In this document: one piece after another, positions 6,613 through 14,537 of the stretch
Layout: each line of letters begins with the position of its first letter
Position numbering within the stretch: position 1 is the first letter of the stretch
Origin: Draconibacterium sp.
Lineage (GTDB): Bacteria > Bacteroidota > Bacteroidia > Bacteroidales > Prolixibacteraceae
Assembly (NCBI GenBank): GCA_030595485.1
Contig: JAUVDE010000031.1
Span: 1 to 15,046, forward strand
Length of the DNA: 15,046 nucleotides
Direction: 5' to 3'
Notes under the pieces: generated by a model
Seen by the model: only the letters and a program-made list of their open reading frames with translations
What the model was told of the DNA's origin: nothing
The model's database searches: none
Translations under genes and position numbers: made by a program

Positions 6613-7443
6613 ATGATTAAAAACAAATTAAACCTAGTCTCGCTCTTTTTCTTCCTAGTGCTGATTCAGCTTCAGATAAATGCACAAAAAGCGACAATAA
6701 ACTACAAACTCGAGAAGGATATTTTATACCAGACTTCCTCTCAGGCATTGGACAATAAGTACATCAATGAGCGATGCCGTTTAGACATTTACTATCCCAA
6801 TGAGAAAGATTTTACCACCGTTGTTTGGTTTCATGGTGGAGGACTTAAAGCTGGAAATAAACACATTCCTGAAAAACTAAAAGAAAAAGGAATTGCGGTA
6901 ATTGCAGTGAATTATCGTTTGTACCCAAAAGTAAAATGCCCTGTTTATATTGAAGACGCGGCTGCGGCAGTTGCCTGGGCCTTCGATAATATTGAAAAGT
7001 ATGGTGGCAACAAAAACAAAATTGTGGTTTCGGGACACTCTGCCGGTGGTTATTTAACCAGCATGCTTGGTTTAGACAAAAGTTACCTGGAAGAATATGG
7101 TGTTAACGCTAATGATATTGCAATACTGATACCTTTTAGCGGACATACCATTACCCATTTTACGGTGCGCGAAGAACGTGGCATCGCTGGCACACAAGCT
7201 ATAATTGATAAATTTGCACCGCTATATCATGTTCGTGATAATGCGCCACCACTTGTTTTAATTACCGGCGACCGCGAGTTAGAAATGCTGGGGCGTTATG
7301 AAGAAAATGCTTACATGTATCGCATGATGAAAGTGGTAGGGCACAAAAAAACTAAACTCTACGAACTAGATGCTTTTAACCACGGTGGCATGGCTTCCCC
7401 TGCTTTGGAGATTTTGTTGAAAGAGATAAAAGTTTTGGATTAG
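6613..7443 (+). CDS. Secreted alpha/beta hydrolase of the HGGG (hormone-sensitive lipase / BD-FAE-like) type
   Basis: A 276-residue exported esterase-like enzyme. A signal peptide spans about 1-24 (hydrophobic LVSLFFFLVLIQL, cleavage near INAQ). The oxyanion-hole motif HGGG is at 74-77, the nucleophile elbow GHSAGG at 141-146 (S143), the acid is probably D220 (ITGD) and the histidine H257 (FNHGG). The NYRLYP segment (100-105) is typical of the alpha/beta hydrolase-3 and BD-FAE families, which include carboxylesterases and acetyl-xylan or feruloyl esterases. The true substrate cannot be read from sequence. It is monocistronic, divergent from the receiver gene. The glycoside-hydrolase-like lipoprotein that converges on it could supply decorated sugars, but nothing here proves shared function. 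Confidence 0.85.
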   Translation: MIKNKLNLVSLFFFLVLIQLQINAQKATINYKLEKDILYQTSSQALDNKYINERCRLDIYYPNEKDFTTVVWFHGGGLKAGNKHIPEKLKEKGIAVIAVNYRLYPKVKCPVYIEDAAAAVAWAFDNIEKYGGNKNKIVVSGHSAGGYLTSMLGLDKSYLEEYGVNANDIAILIPFSGHTITHFTVREERGIAGTQAIIDKFAPLYHVRDNAPPLVLITGDRELEMLGRYEENAYMYRMMKVVGHKKTKLYELDAFNHGGMASPALEILLKEIKVLD

Positions 7444-7686
7444 TTATACCAACACATCAAAATTATTGGTATTATTCATTCACATTTATAGAAAAACTAT
7501 ACGATTTTTTACTCCAGACGGAAAAGCAACCGGGTAAAGGGTTTTATTGATAGCGAATGGAGAGGGGTTTTGTTTTTCATCACAGTTTGCATATTACCTA
7601 AATTGAGTGATTCTGAACAAAAAAGTTTGCCAATGCTGTGATACAAAAAGGAATTAACAAAATTTGAACTCACCTTGTTGATGATA

Positions 7687-7709
7687 GAAAATTTTTGAAT
7701 TTTCTTTTT
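7687..7709 (+). terminator. Possible terminator in the spacer between hydrolase and glycoside-hydrolase genes
   Basis: gaaaatt (7687-7693), loop tttg, aattttc (7698-7704), then ttttt. It is AT-rich and lies 240 bases past the hydrolase stop, so is tentative. The rest of the gene-free stretch 7444-7759 holds a taccaa/ttggta inverted pair just after the stop codon (7446-7471) and an atcacag/ctgtgat pair (7579-7585 and 7636-7642). I see no gene in it. Confidence 0.4.
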
Positions 7710-7759
7710 GTGTTGCTTGATTGGTGAAATTTAAAGTTTGGAATCGCTCAGTTTAGGTA

Positions 7760-9142
7760 TTAATATAATAATGCAACCCACTCCAGTTTCCCGGGTGCAA
7801 TTAGCTTTATATTTTTTCCTCCAACAACTTCCTTTTCCTGAACCAGCATCCCATTCCGAACATCAAACCACTTCAAAACAAAAGATTTATCTACATCTGA
7901 CAAATTAATTTCAACTTCTCCACCATCGGTAAAAAAAACAACATAAGTTTCCGAAGGTTTTGTTGCCAAATATGCTTCATTTTCTTCTCTGGTGGTAAGC
8001 AATTGGTTTCTTGGGGTGAGCTCCCAGAATTTCACATGTTTTTCAATTTCACGAGCTATTTTTATGGAATTTACAGAAAAGTCCGATAGTCCCAATCCTG
8101 AAGGCGGACGATGAAAGCGTGCAGATGCTGCTCCACCAATAACATGTCGCCACCAACGCTCCAAACCATCTTTAGTATTTCCATGTCTATTCTCATCAGC
8201 TCCATAGGTCTTTACAGTATTTAATGGTCGTGGATGGTTCGAAATATACTTTCTTACCGTCTGGAAATTATCCCAATGAACCTGCCCTTTTTTCTGGTTA
8301 TTCTGCGAAACATCGCAAAAAGAATACAACTCCGGATGATCAAAAGTACGTTTATGATGCTCAGAAGTTAAATCCCAATTATCCCACATTTCAGTAACAC
8401 AAATATTCTGCCCAGCCGCTTTGCCAATATCCAAAACAAATTCTGCCCAATATCTTGCCCATTCTTCTTCGCCACTTGTTTCGTTATCCATACAATACAA
8501 CACATGGTTGTACTTTAATGAGAACGAAAGCAGTTTAGAAACAAACCTTTTTTGTATTTCAAGTAATAAACGATTATTTCGCTGCTGTGGTGTTGTAAAA
8601 AAGAAAGGTTGTTTGTTCTGTCCCGGATGATTAGGATACTCAAAAGCTAAGCCAGACTCTTCTGAAGAATAATTTATATTATTCTTAGGATTATAAGGAC
8701 TCGTAATCCAGTTATCTCGCGAATAATCAAACCTATCCCAAATCTCTATTTGTACAATAATATTTCTTTTGTGGGTTTCATTTAAGAAAAATTCAAACCG
8801 TTCCCAGTATTCCTCATTCCACTTATTTAAATCGTACTTACCATTTTCAAGCTGTAAAAAGAGATACAATTCAAAACCTTTATCTTTACGATCGCTCATG
8901 GTATTGCGAACATAGTTTGCTCCGCTTTCCTGAATCAAATTCAAATGGGGGATCAACAGATCTTCTGGCCATTGAAACAGGTTATCATCGTTACTTGCAC
9001 CCAATAAAAGCACAGGTTTGCCTTTGTATTGCCAATACCTAGGTTCTTCTGTTGATGGTTGTATTCGCTTACTGATTTTACAACTGCTATTCACTAGTAA
9101 AATCGCAACCAAAACAAATAGCCAAAATAGTGATAGTTTCAT
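7760..9142 (-). CDS. Lipoprotein glycoside-hydrolase-like protein (DUF4038/GH140-type TIM barrel plus C-terminal collagen_bind_2-like domain)
   Basis: A 460-residue predicted lipoprotein: the signal ends in a lipobox (VNSSC, C21). The barrel starts with YKGKPVLLLGASNDDNLFQWP (near 39-59), a front strand typical of DUF4038-type enzymes, followed by NYVRNTMS (76-83) and VQIEIWDRFDY (130-140). MDNETS (218-223) puts E221 at the expected strand-4 acid/base position; TYGADENRHG (312-321) with E317 is a candidate for the second carboxylate, uncertain. The final ~80 residues (YLATKPSETYVVFF..., WFDVRNG, ending WVALLY) resemble the beta-sandwich 'putative collagen-binding' domain often fused to these barrels. 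Related families cleave pectin or other glycans, but substrate cannot be inferred. No SusC/SusD, sulfatase or regulator is nearby, so it is outside any visible polysaccharide locus. No clear promoter box was found. Confidence 0.75.
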   Translation of the reverse strand: MKLSLFWLFVLVAILLVNSSCKISKRIQPSTEEPRYWQYKGKPVLLLGASNDDNLFQWPEDLLIPHLNLIQESGANYVRNTMSDRKDKGFELYLFLQLENGKYDLNKWNEEYWERFEFFLNETHKRNIIVQIEIWDRFDYSRDNWITSPYNPKNNINYSSEESGLAFEYPNHPGQNKQPFFFTTPQQRNNRLLLEIQKRFVSKLLSFSLKYNHVLYCMDNETSGEEEWARYWAEFVLDIGKAAGQNICVTEMWDNWDLTSEHHKRTFDHPELYSFCDVSQNNQKKGQVHWDNFQTVRKYISNHPRPLNTVKTYGADENRHGNTKDGLERWWRHVIGGAASARFHRPPSGLGLSDFSVNSIKIAREIEKHVKFWELTPRNQLLTTREENEAYLATKPSETYVVFFTDGGEVEINLSDVDKSFVLKWFDVRNGMLVQEKEVVGGKNIKLIAPGKLEWVALLY

Positions 9143-9231
9143 GATTTAGTCGAGTTGATTTATTTATCAATAAAGTTTGACTTTTTTTTCCGATAATACA
9201 AATTGAATGTTTCCATAATTTGTTTTTATCT

Positions 9232-9238
9232 TATCTTG
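9232..9238 (+). promoter_or_regulatory. Possible -7 box for the S9-like hydrolase
   Basis: TATCTTG (TAnnTTTG lacking one T) lies 22 bases before the ATG at 9261. There is no -33 TTTG at 19 bases. This is weak and supported mainly by its spacing. Confidence 0.3.
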
Positions 9239-9260
9239 TTCTATCCAAAAATCAAATGCC

Positions 9261-10667
9261 ATGCGTTCAAATCAAATGCTCATTTTACTACTTATTTTAT
9301 TGAATTTTTGCTTTTTTAATACCATTGCCCAACAAAATAAAACAGAAGGTAGTTGGAGTGGAAATATAGAAATGCCCGGCGCAAAACTTAAAATGGTTTT
9401 TAATATCTCGAAAGGTGAAAGTGGGATACTTACCGCAAAACTTGATGTGCCTCAGCAAGGTGCAATTGGACTTTCGGTGGGCGAAGTAAAAGTTAGCACC
9501 GATAGTTTACAATTAAAAGTGCCTGCAATTATGGGTTTATTCAAAGGCAAATTTATTTCGGCTGATTCCATTGCAGGAAAGTGGTTACAAGCAGGGCAAT
9601 CGTTCCCATTAAACTTGAAAAGAACTGGTGAAATTAAAAGAATCAATCGCCCGCAAACACCACAACCACCATTTGCTTATTCTGCTGAAGACGTGGAATA
9701 TACAAATCCGCAGTCAGGGTTTAAACTGGCTGGGACTTTGACTCTTCCACAAAATGCAACGAATTGCCCGGCAGTTGTTTTAATTACTGGTTCGGGTGCG
9801 CAAGACCGCGATGAAACTTTGTATGAGCATAAACCCTTTTTTGTAATTGCTGATTATTTAACCCGAAACGGGATCGCAGTTTTACGTCTCGATGACCGTG
9901 GAGTTGGCGGCTCGGAAGGCATTACAAGCGAAGCTACCAGTGCCGATTTTGCCACGGATGTAAAACAAGGTGTAAGTTTTCTGAAAGAAAGAAAAGAAAT
10001 TGACCCCGATAAGATTGGATTAATTGGACACAGCGAAGGAGGAATGATTGCACCAATGGTTGCCAATCAATCGGAAGATGTTGCATTTATTATTATGATG
10101 GCTGGCTTGGGAATTCCCGGCGATTCCTTGCTAATTGAACAAACCCAACTTCTTGCCAGAACCTCGGGAATGCCGGAACAAAGAATAAATGCACAACTAT
10201 TTGTAACAAAAGGAATTATTAATATCCTGAAAAAAGAAGCCGAGCCTGAGAAAAGAAGTGAGAGTCTGAGAAGTGCTGTTACCGGCGGGATGTATAATCA
10301 AATGGATGCCGACCGACAAAAAATGATAGATGGACAGTTAAAACAATACGACAATAATTGGTTTAGCTTCCTTGTTTCGTACGACCCCCGCCCTGACCTT
10401 TCGAAAGTGAAGTGCCCGGTTTTGGCTTTAAATGGGGAAAAAGATTTACAGGTTCCACCCAACTCAAACTTGCCTGAAATAGAAAAGGCTTTAGAAAAAG
10501 GTGGCAATTCTAATTTTAAAACCATGGAATTGCCCAATTTAAATCATCTTTTTCAAACCTGCGAAAGTGGTTTGCCACAAGAATATGCACAAATTGAAGA
10601 AACGATTTCGCCGGAAGTACTTGAGATTATGAAAGACTGGATTATAGAAACTACCAAAGAAGAATAA
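9261..10667 (+). CDS. Secreted S9-like alpha/beta hydrolase with an N-terminal beta domain
   Basis: A 468-residue exported hydrolase. A signal peptide covers about 1-23 (ends NTIAQ). Residues about 28-121 form a beta-rich front domain (GSWSGNIEMPG..., repeated short strands) common in Bacteroidota serine hydrolases and of unknown role. The catalytic domain (about 140-465) has TGSGAQDRDE (176-185), RLDDRGVGGSEG (209-220), the nucleophile elbow GHSEGG (256-261, S258), the acid D395 in LNGEKDLQV and H429 in LPNLNHLF. Annotation tools usually call this prolyl oligopeptidase family (S9) or alpha/beta hydrolase; esterase and peptidase activity are both possible. An in-frame ATG at codon 6 is an alternative start that keeps most of the signal sequence. 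The next gene, a DUF819 protein, has its own promoter, so co-transcription is optional. Confidence 0.85.
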   Translation: MRSNQMLILLLILLNFCFFNTIAQQNKTEGSWSGNIEMPGAKLKMVFNISKGESGILTAKLDVPQQGAIGLSVGEVKVSTDSLQLKVPAIMGLFKGKFISADSIAGKWLQAGQSFPLNLKRTGEIKRINRPQTPQPPFAYSAEDVEYTNPQSGFKLAGTLTLPQNATNCPAVVLITGSGAQDRDETLYEHKPFFVIADYLTRNGIAVLRLDDRGVGGSEGITSEATSADFATDVKQGVSFLKERKEIDPDKIGLIGHSEGGMIAPMVANQSEDVAFIIMMAGLGIPGDSLLIEQTQLLARTSGMPEQRINAQLFVTKGIINILKKEAEPEKRSESLRSAVTGGMYNQMDADRQKMIDGQLKQYDNNWFSFLVSYDPRPDLSKVKCPVLALNGEKDLQVPPNSNLPEIEKALEKGGNSNFKTMELPNLNHLFQTCESGLPQEYAQIEETISPEVLEIMKDWIIETTKEE

Positions 10668-10887
10668 TTGAAACAGAAAGACTGCAACCATGCCCGATTA
10701 ATATAAACGATAAACTAGCCATTTGGAACTACCATTCGGATGCCAAAGCCAATAAACTCCAAGGACGGAAAATGGTTTGATGATGTACTTTATGCCATGT
10801 TGAGAAAAGAATGGAAGCCGGAAGCCAATTTGTAAACTACTGGCATTCTGATATCTTTGCCGCCAATAAAGGAAACCAATACTTTTT
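10668..10887 (+). pseudogene. Possible degraded coding remnant (unknown gene)
   Basis: No intact ORF spans this stretch, yet two reading frames carry protein-like text in succession. Frame 2 reads INDKLAIWNYHSDAKANK up to a TGA pair near 10778. Frame 3 (ATG at 10740, TAA at 10833) reads DGKWFDDVLYAMLRKEWKP. Frame 2 again reads VNYWHSDIFAANKGNQ downstream, an echo of NYHSDAKANK, so a repeat or duplicated segment may be present. This is what a frameshifted relic looks like. I do not recognise the parent family. The 31-codon ORF at 10740-10835 could alternatively be a real small gene. The right end contains the DUF819 promoter. Confidence 0.3.
10829..10859 (+). promoter_or_regulatory. Full consensus promoter for the second DUF819 gene
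   Basis: TTTG (10829-10832), exactly 19 bases, then TATCTTTG (10852-10859): both boxes match the Bacteroidota primary-sigma consensus. The box ends 28 bases before the ATG at 10888. It is the best promoter in the window. Confidence 0.7.
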
Positions 10888-12060
10888 ATGGAAACACCAT
10901 TTCTGGCTTTAATTATTCTATTTATTATAACACCTGTTGTTGTTATTTATCTTGAGGGTCGGTTTTCAATTCTAAAGAAAATAGGAGCAGTTTTAATTTG
11001 TTACGGTGTTGGTTTAATAATTGGCAACATGGGCGTTTTACCCGTAGGTGCCGACAAATACCAAAACCTGCTTACCGACATTACTATTCCACTTTCCCTG
11101 CCTTTAATCCTTTTTTCGATTGATGTAAAAGCATGGTTTAAAATGGCGCGCTCGGCATTTCTGGCATTAATTACAGGCTTAATATCGGTTCTGGCTGTGG
11201 TTATTATTGGCTTCTTTATTTTTGCTGATAGCATTGAAAATATTTGGCAAGTTTCCGGAATGCTAATTGGCGTTTACACTGGCGGAACACCAAATATGGC
11301 AGCCATGAAAACGGCGCTTAATGTTTCGCAAGAGTTATACATAATGACCCACACTTACGACCTGACTCTGGGAGCAATTTACTTGGTTTTTATTCTTTCG
11401 GTTGGGCAAAAGGTTTTCCGGTGGTTCCTGCCTCCTTTTAAACCTGTTGAAGCTGAAAATGGAGCGGACTCAAACGTTAATCTCGAAGAAGATTTTGAAT
11501 CGTACGAAGGCATATTCAAGAAGAAAACACTTGTACCTTTGCTTGGAGCTTTCGGAATTTCAGTTGCTATTCTTGGTATTAGTTATGGAATTAGCCTGCT
11601 TTTCCCAAAGGAATATGCCACTGCAATTATTATTCTGTTAATCACATCATTTGGAATCGCCTTTTCTTTTGTTCCGAAAATAAAAGCCATCAAAAAAACA
11701 TTTCAGCTGGGAATGTACCTCATTCTAATTTTCAGTTTAACAGTGGCTTCCATGGCCGACATTAGCAAACTCTCGAACATTTCGTTTTCCTTGTTTTACT
11801 ATGTGGCACTGGCTGTTTACGGTTCGTTTATTATACACATTGCACTGGCACGTATTTTTAAAATTGATGCCGACACAGTAATTATTTCAACAAGCGCATT
11901 AATATGTTCACCACCTTTTGTTCCGGTTGTTGCCGGAGCTTTAAAAAACCGACAGGTAATTCTAACCGGATTGGTTGTAGGAATTGCAGGTTACGCAGTT
12001 GGAAACTATTTGGGTATTTTGCTTGCTTATGTTTTGCGTGAGTTTAGTCCGATAATGTAA
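10888..12060 (+). CDS. DUF819 family integral membrane protein, second copy
   Basis: A 390-residue inner-membrane protein with about ten hydrophobic segments. It has the DUF819 pattern: SIDVK (77-81), GVYTGGTPNMAAM (128-140), a membrane aspartate D158 (THTYDLT) and a second-half motif CSPPFVPVVAGALKNR (340-355) followed by GYAVGNYLG. An acidic, poorly conserved loop (about 186-208) separates the halves. It keeps GG..N.AAM and SID.K in common with the first copy but differs in most other residues, and its second-half motif is serine/proline-rich instead of glycine-rich, suggesting a different substrate (inference). No signal peptide is expected. It ends only 12 bases from the converging beta-lactamase-like gene. 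Transporter function is likely from topology but unproven. Confidence 0.85.
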   Translation: METPFLALIILFIITPVVVIYLEGRFSILKKIGAVLICYGVGLIIGNMGVLPVGADKYQNLLTDITIPLSLPLILFSIDVKAWFKMARSAFLALITGLISVLAVVIIGFFIFADSIENIWQVSGMLIGVYTGGTPNMAAMKTALNVSQELYIMTHTYDLTLGAIYLVFILSVGQKVFRWFLPPFKPVEAENGADSNVNLEEDFESYEGIFKKKTLVPLLGAFGISVAILGISYGISLLFPKEYATAIIILLITSFGIAFSFVPKIKAIKKTFQLGMYLILIFSLTVASMADISKLSNISFSLFYYVALAVYGSFIIHIALARIFKIDADTVIISTSALICSPPFVPVVAGALKNRQVILTGLVVGIAGYAVGNYLGILLAYVLREFSPIM

Positions 12061-12072
12061 AATAGAATCCAG

Positions 12073-13227
12073 CTAATTCTTAGTTAGTTTGTTGTAATCG
12101 TCCAATAATTTTTTAGCTGTTTCTAAATATAAATAAGTATCTGCCGGATGATGGTTTTTATACACTTTCCCTCTTTTATGACCTAAACGCACTAGCACCG
12201 CATTCTCTTCGGGAATGGCAAAAACATACTGTCCTAAAATTCCCCGCATATAAGGCACATCCCATCCATTTGCATCATGAATCCACCATTGATAACCATA
12301 AAAATTTACCGCTTCACCATCTTCATCTACCAAATTGGCAGGTTGTGTAGCTTCTTTTACAAATTCAGGAGAAATCAATTCTTTTCCTTTCCACATTCCC
12401 TGATTCAAAATTAATTGTCCCCATCGTGCAAAATCACGAGCATTCGAGTTAAAACAACAATATGCCTTTTCCATGCCATCCTCATCGTCTAAACACCATA
12501 GTGCATCGTTAACTGCTCCCATTGGTTTCCAAAATTTCTCCGAAGCATAATCTGAAATCTTTTTACCACTTGCGGCTTCAACAACCATTGCTAAAAGTTG
12601 GGTGTTTCCACTCAAGTATTTAAACTCAACACCGGGTTTCTCAACCACTTCCAATCCATAAATAAGTTCCTTTATATTTTTGCCATAATAAGCTTCAGTG
12701 GTGGTGCTAAATAACGAACCATAACTTTCGTCCCAGTTTAAACCCGAACTCATCGTTAATACTTCCTTTATGGTTAAATGCTCGTTAGTTGGCGAATTAA
12801 ATTCTGCAATATATTCTGCAATGGGCTCATCCACATTATCAATAAAACCATCGTCGATAGCGGCACCAATTAACAAACCCACAACACTTTTTACCATGCT
12901 AAACGAGTTCGATAAAGATTCAGTTCCGTATCCATCCCAATAATGCTCGTAAATTATTTTTTGGTCTTTTACCAATACAAAAGCAACAGGTTCGAGTGCT
13001 TCAATTTTTTCCAATGTAACATCATCTATTGTAAGTTTCGAAGAAAGTTTATCCACCTGCCATTCGACTCCGGTACCCGCTTCAATTGTTCGGTTGCTAA
13101 AAATCGAATAGTCTTCAATTCCAACCGTATTATAAATTAGTGCACGCTGCGCATATTTTGGTAAAAATAAATACACGACCACCAACACTCCTAGTACCAC
13201 ACCAAAAATTCGTAATCCTTTCTTCAT
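12073..13227 (-). CDS. Membrane-anchored class C beta-lactamase-related serine hydrolase
   Basis: A 384-residue protein with an uncleaved-looking N-terminal anchor (about 5-23, FGVVLGVLVVVYLFL), placing the catalytic domain in the periplasm. The active site shows S110-M-V-K113 (SxxK) in NSFSMVKS, the tyrosine motif at Y204 (KYLSGNTQ) and RLGHKRG (347-353) in place of a classic KTG. This arrangement is common in 6-aminohexanoate-dimer hydrolase-like and esterase-like members, so true beta-lactam resistance is unlikely to be the role; esterase, amidase or D-amino-acid peptidase activity fits better. A one-mismatch -7 box (minus TACCTTTC, 13248-13255) lies 20 bases upstream of the start. The downstream end meets the DUF819 gene with no clear hairpin between them. 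Confidence 0.85.
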   Translation of the reverse strand: MKKGLRIFGVVLGVLVVVYLFLPKYAQRALIYNTVGIEDYSIFSNRTIEAGTGVEWQVDKLSSKLTIDDVTLEKIEALEPVAFVLVKDQKIIYEHYWDGYGTESLSNSFSMVKSVVGLLIGAAIDDGFIDNVDEPIAEYIAEFNSPTNEHLTIKEVLTMSSGLNWDESYGSLFSTTTEAYYGKNIKELIYGLEVVEKPGVEFKYLSGNTQLLAMVVEAASGKKISDYASEKFWKPMGAVNDALWCLDDEDGMEKAYCCFNSNARDFARWGQLILNQGMWKGKELISPEFVKEATQPANLVDEDGEAVNFYGYQWWIHDANGWDVPYMRGILGQYVFAIPEENAVLVRLGHKRGKVYKNHHPADTYLYLETAKKLLDDYNKLTKN

Positions 13228-13386
13228 TTTGTATTCTCAATTTTTCAGAAAGGTAATAAAATTCGTGAAATTGAACATTTGAATGATGCACGTCTATCAT
13301 CCTTTATACAACCCATTTCTGAGGTGCAGGATATAATCGTTTCAGTAATTATTTCGCTACTTTTTTTTATATGACACCACAAATTG

Positions 13387-13394
13387 TACATTTG
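13387..13394 (+). promoter_or_regulatory. -7 promoter box for gpsA
   Basis: TACATTTG, exact for TAnnTTTG, ends 20 bases before the ATG at 13415; the -33 region is only a T run. The spacing supports the ATG over the in-frame TTG at 13406. Confidence 0.6.
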
Positions 13395-13414
13395 CCTAGT
13401 TTTTTTTGAAAAAT

Positions 13415-14410
13415 ATGAATATAAAAACAAGTAAGGTTGGAGTAATTGGAAGTGGAAGCTGGGCAACTGCCATTGCCAAAATGCTGCTTGAAAATGTGAA
13501 TGAAATCAATTGGTTTTTCAGAAAAGAATCGACCATTGAGCAATTCAAACAAAATAAACACAATCCGCGTTATTTGCGTGAAGTTGAATTTGACACTTCT
13601 AAAATCAACTTTTGTCAAGATTTAAACTGCCTTATAAACAACTCCGATATTATTATTATCGCCGTTCCATCGGCCTACCTTCCTCAAATATTAGAGGGGG
13701 CGGATAATCTTTCTGAAAAATATATTCTTTCGGGAGTTAAAGGAATTGTAACCGATGAAAACTTGCTGGTAGCAGAATACCTGAATAAATATTTTAATGT
13801 TTCGTACGACAACCTTGGGGTGTTAGCCGGCCCTTGCCATGCTGAAGAGGTTGCCCGCGAAAAGCTTTCGTATTTAACGGTTGCTTGTACTACCGAAGAA
13901 CGAGCTGAGAAATTTGCTCGGTTATTAAGAAGCGAATACATTTTCACAACTGCTTCGGATGATATTTGGGGAACGGAATATGCAGCGGTACTTAAAAACA
14001 TTATTGCCATTGCTGCCGGAGTTGCCCATGGATTACGTTACGGCGATAATTTCCATGCCGTTCTGGTTTCTCGTGCCATTCAGGAAATGAAACGATTTGT
14101 TGATACGGTTCATCCCATATCGCGCGACATAAAAGCTCCAGCTTATTTGGGTGACTTAATGGTTACCTCGTATTCGCAGTTTAGCCGAAACCGAACCTTT
14201 GGAACTATGATTGGTAAAGGATATTCGGTAAAAGCGGCTCAATTGGAATTAAATATGGTTGCTGAAGGTTACTACGCGTCAAAATCAATTCAGAAGGTTA
14301 ACGAAAAGTATAAAGTTGAAATGCCCATTTGTGAGGCTGTTTACAGAATTTTATATGATAAAGTTCCTCCGGCAAAGGAATTTACACGCTTAACAAAGAA
14401 GCTTTGCTAA
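13415..14410 (+). CDS. gpsA: NAD(P)H-dependent glycerol-3-phosphate dehydrogenase
   Basis: Reduces dihydroxyacetone phosphate to sn-glycerol 3-phosphate for phospholipid synthesis; cytosolic. It has 331 residues, normal length. The Rossmann motif GSGSWATA is at 12-19, VPS at 84-86, VKG at 108-110, AGPCHAEEVA at 138-147 (many relatives have GPSHA; the Cys variant reads as a Bacteroidota form from memory), the catalytic lysine K194 in VLKNIIAIAAG, and GDLMVTSYSQFSRNRTFG at 246-263. The frame can be extended to a TTG at 13406, but the ATG at 13415 fits the promoter spacing and the family N-terminus. The partial pgi gene converges on it from the right; the two genes are often neighbours in Bacteroidota (recalled, not checked). 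Confidence 0.95.
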   Translation: MNIKTSKVGVIGSGSWATAIAKMLLENVNEINWFFRKESTIEQFKQNKHNPRYLREVEFDTSKINFCQDLNCLINNSDIIIIAVPSAYLPQILEGADNLSEKYILSGVKGIVTDENLLVAEYLNKYFNVSYDNLGVLAGPCHAEEVAREKLSYLTVACTTEERAEKFARLLRSEYIFTTASDDIWGTEYAAVLKNIIAIAAGVAHGLRYGDNFHAVLVSRAIQEMKRFVDTVHPISRDIKAPAYLGDLMVTSYSQFSRNRTFGTMIGKGYSVKAAQLELNMVAEGYYASKSIQKVNEKYKVEMPICEAVYRILYDKVPPAKEFTRLTKKLC

Positions 14411-14438
14411 GCTTTAGATTATTCTATTCCTTACTTTT

Positions 14439-14537
14439 TGTCATTTCGAGGAAGAATGAGGAGAAATCTGTTGATTAAAGAAAGAGATTTTGCTTCGCTG
14501 ATTCTCAATTCTCTGTCGTATCTCCTTTGAAATAACA
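14439..14537. repeat. REP-like imperfect palindromic element downstream of gpsA
   Basis: The ends tgtcatttcgagga (14439-14452) and tcctttgaaataaca (14523-14537) are imperfect inverted copies, and the inner part has nested pairs such as gagaaatct / agatttt. Sequences beginning tgtcatttcga...gagaaatct are, from memory, widespread intergenic repeats in Bacteroidota. It could be a MITE, a REP substrate for a RAYT transposase, or a terminator-like structure for gpsA. The rest of the 14411-14740 spacer holds a cacaaag / ctttgtg pair (14561-14567 and 14595-14601) and the pgi terminator; no gene is seen. Confidence 0.55.

Noticed and set aside
12073..13227. Beta-lactam resistance gene
   Set aside because: The SxxK and Tyr motifs are present, but the KTG position is replaced by HKRG and the protein is membrane-anchored, as in esterase/NylB-like relatives; a resistance role is not supported.
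13216..13374. Plus-strand open frame of about 52 codons between the serine hydrolase and gpsA, with protein-like text (REIEHLNDARLSSFIQP)
   Set aside because: It has no ATG, begins inside the reverse of the serine-hydrolase start, overlaps the gpsA promoter region and resembles no family I know. It may be a relic but cannot be supported as a gene.
13245..13618. Two overlapping minus-strand open frames across the gpsA start
   Set aside because: They are antisense to a confident housekeeping gene and show no recognisable domain.
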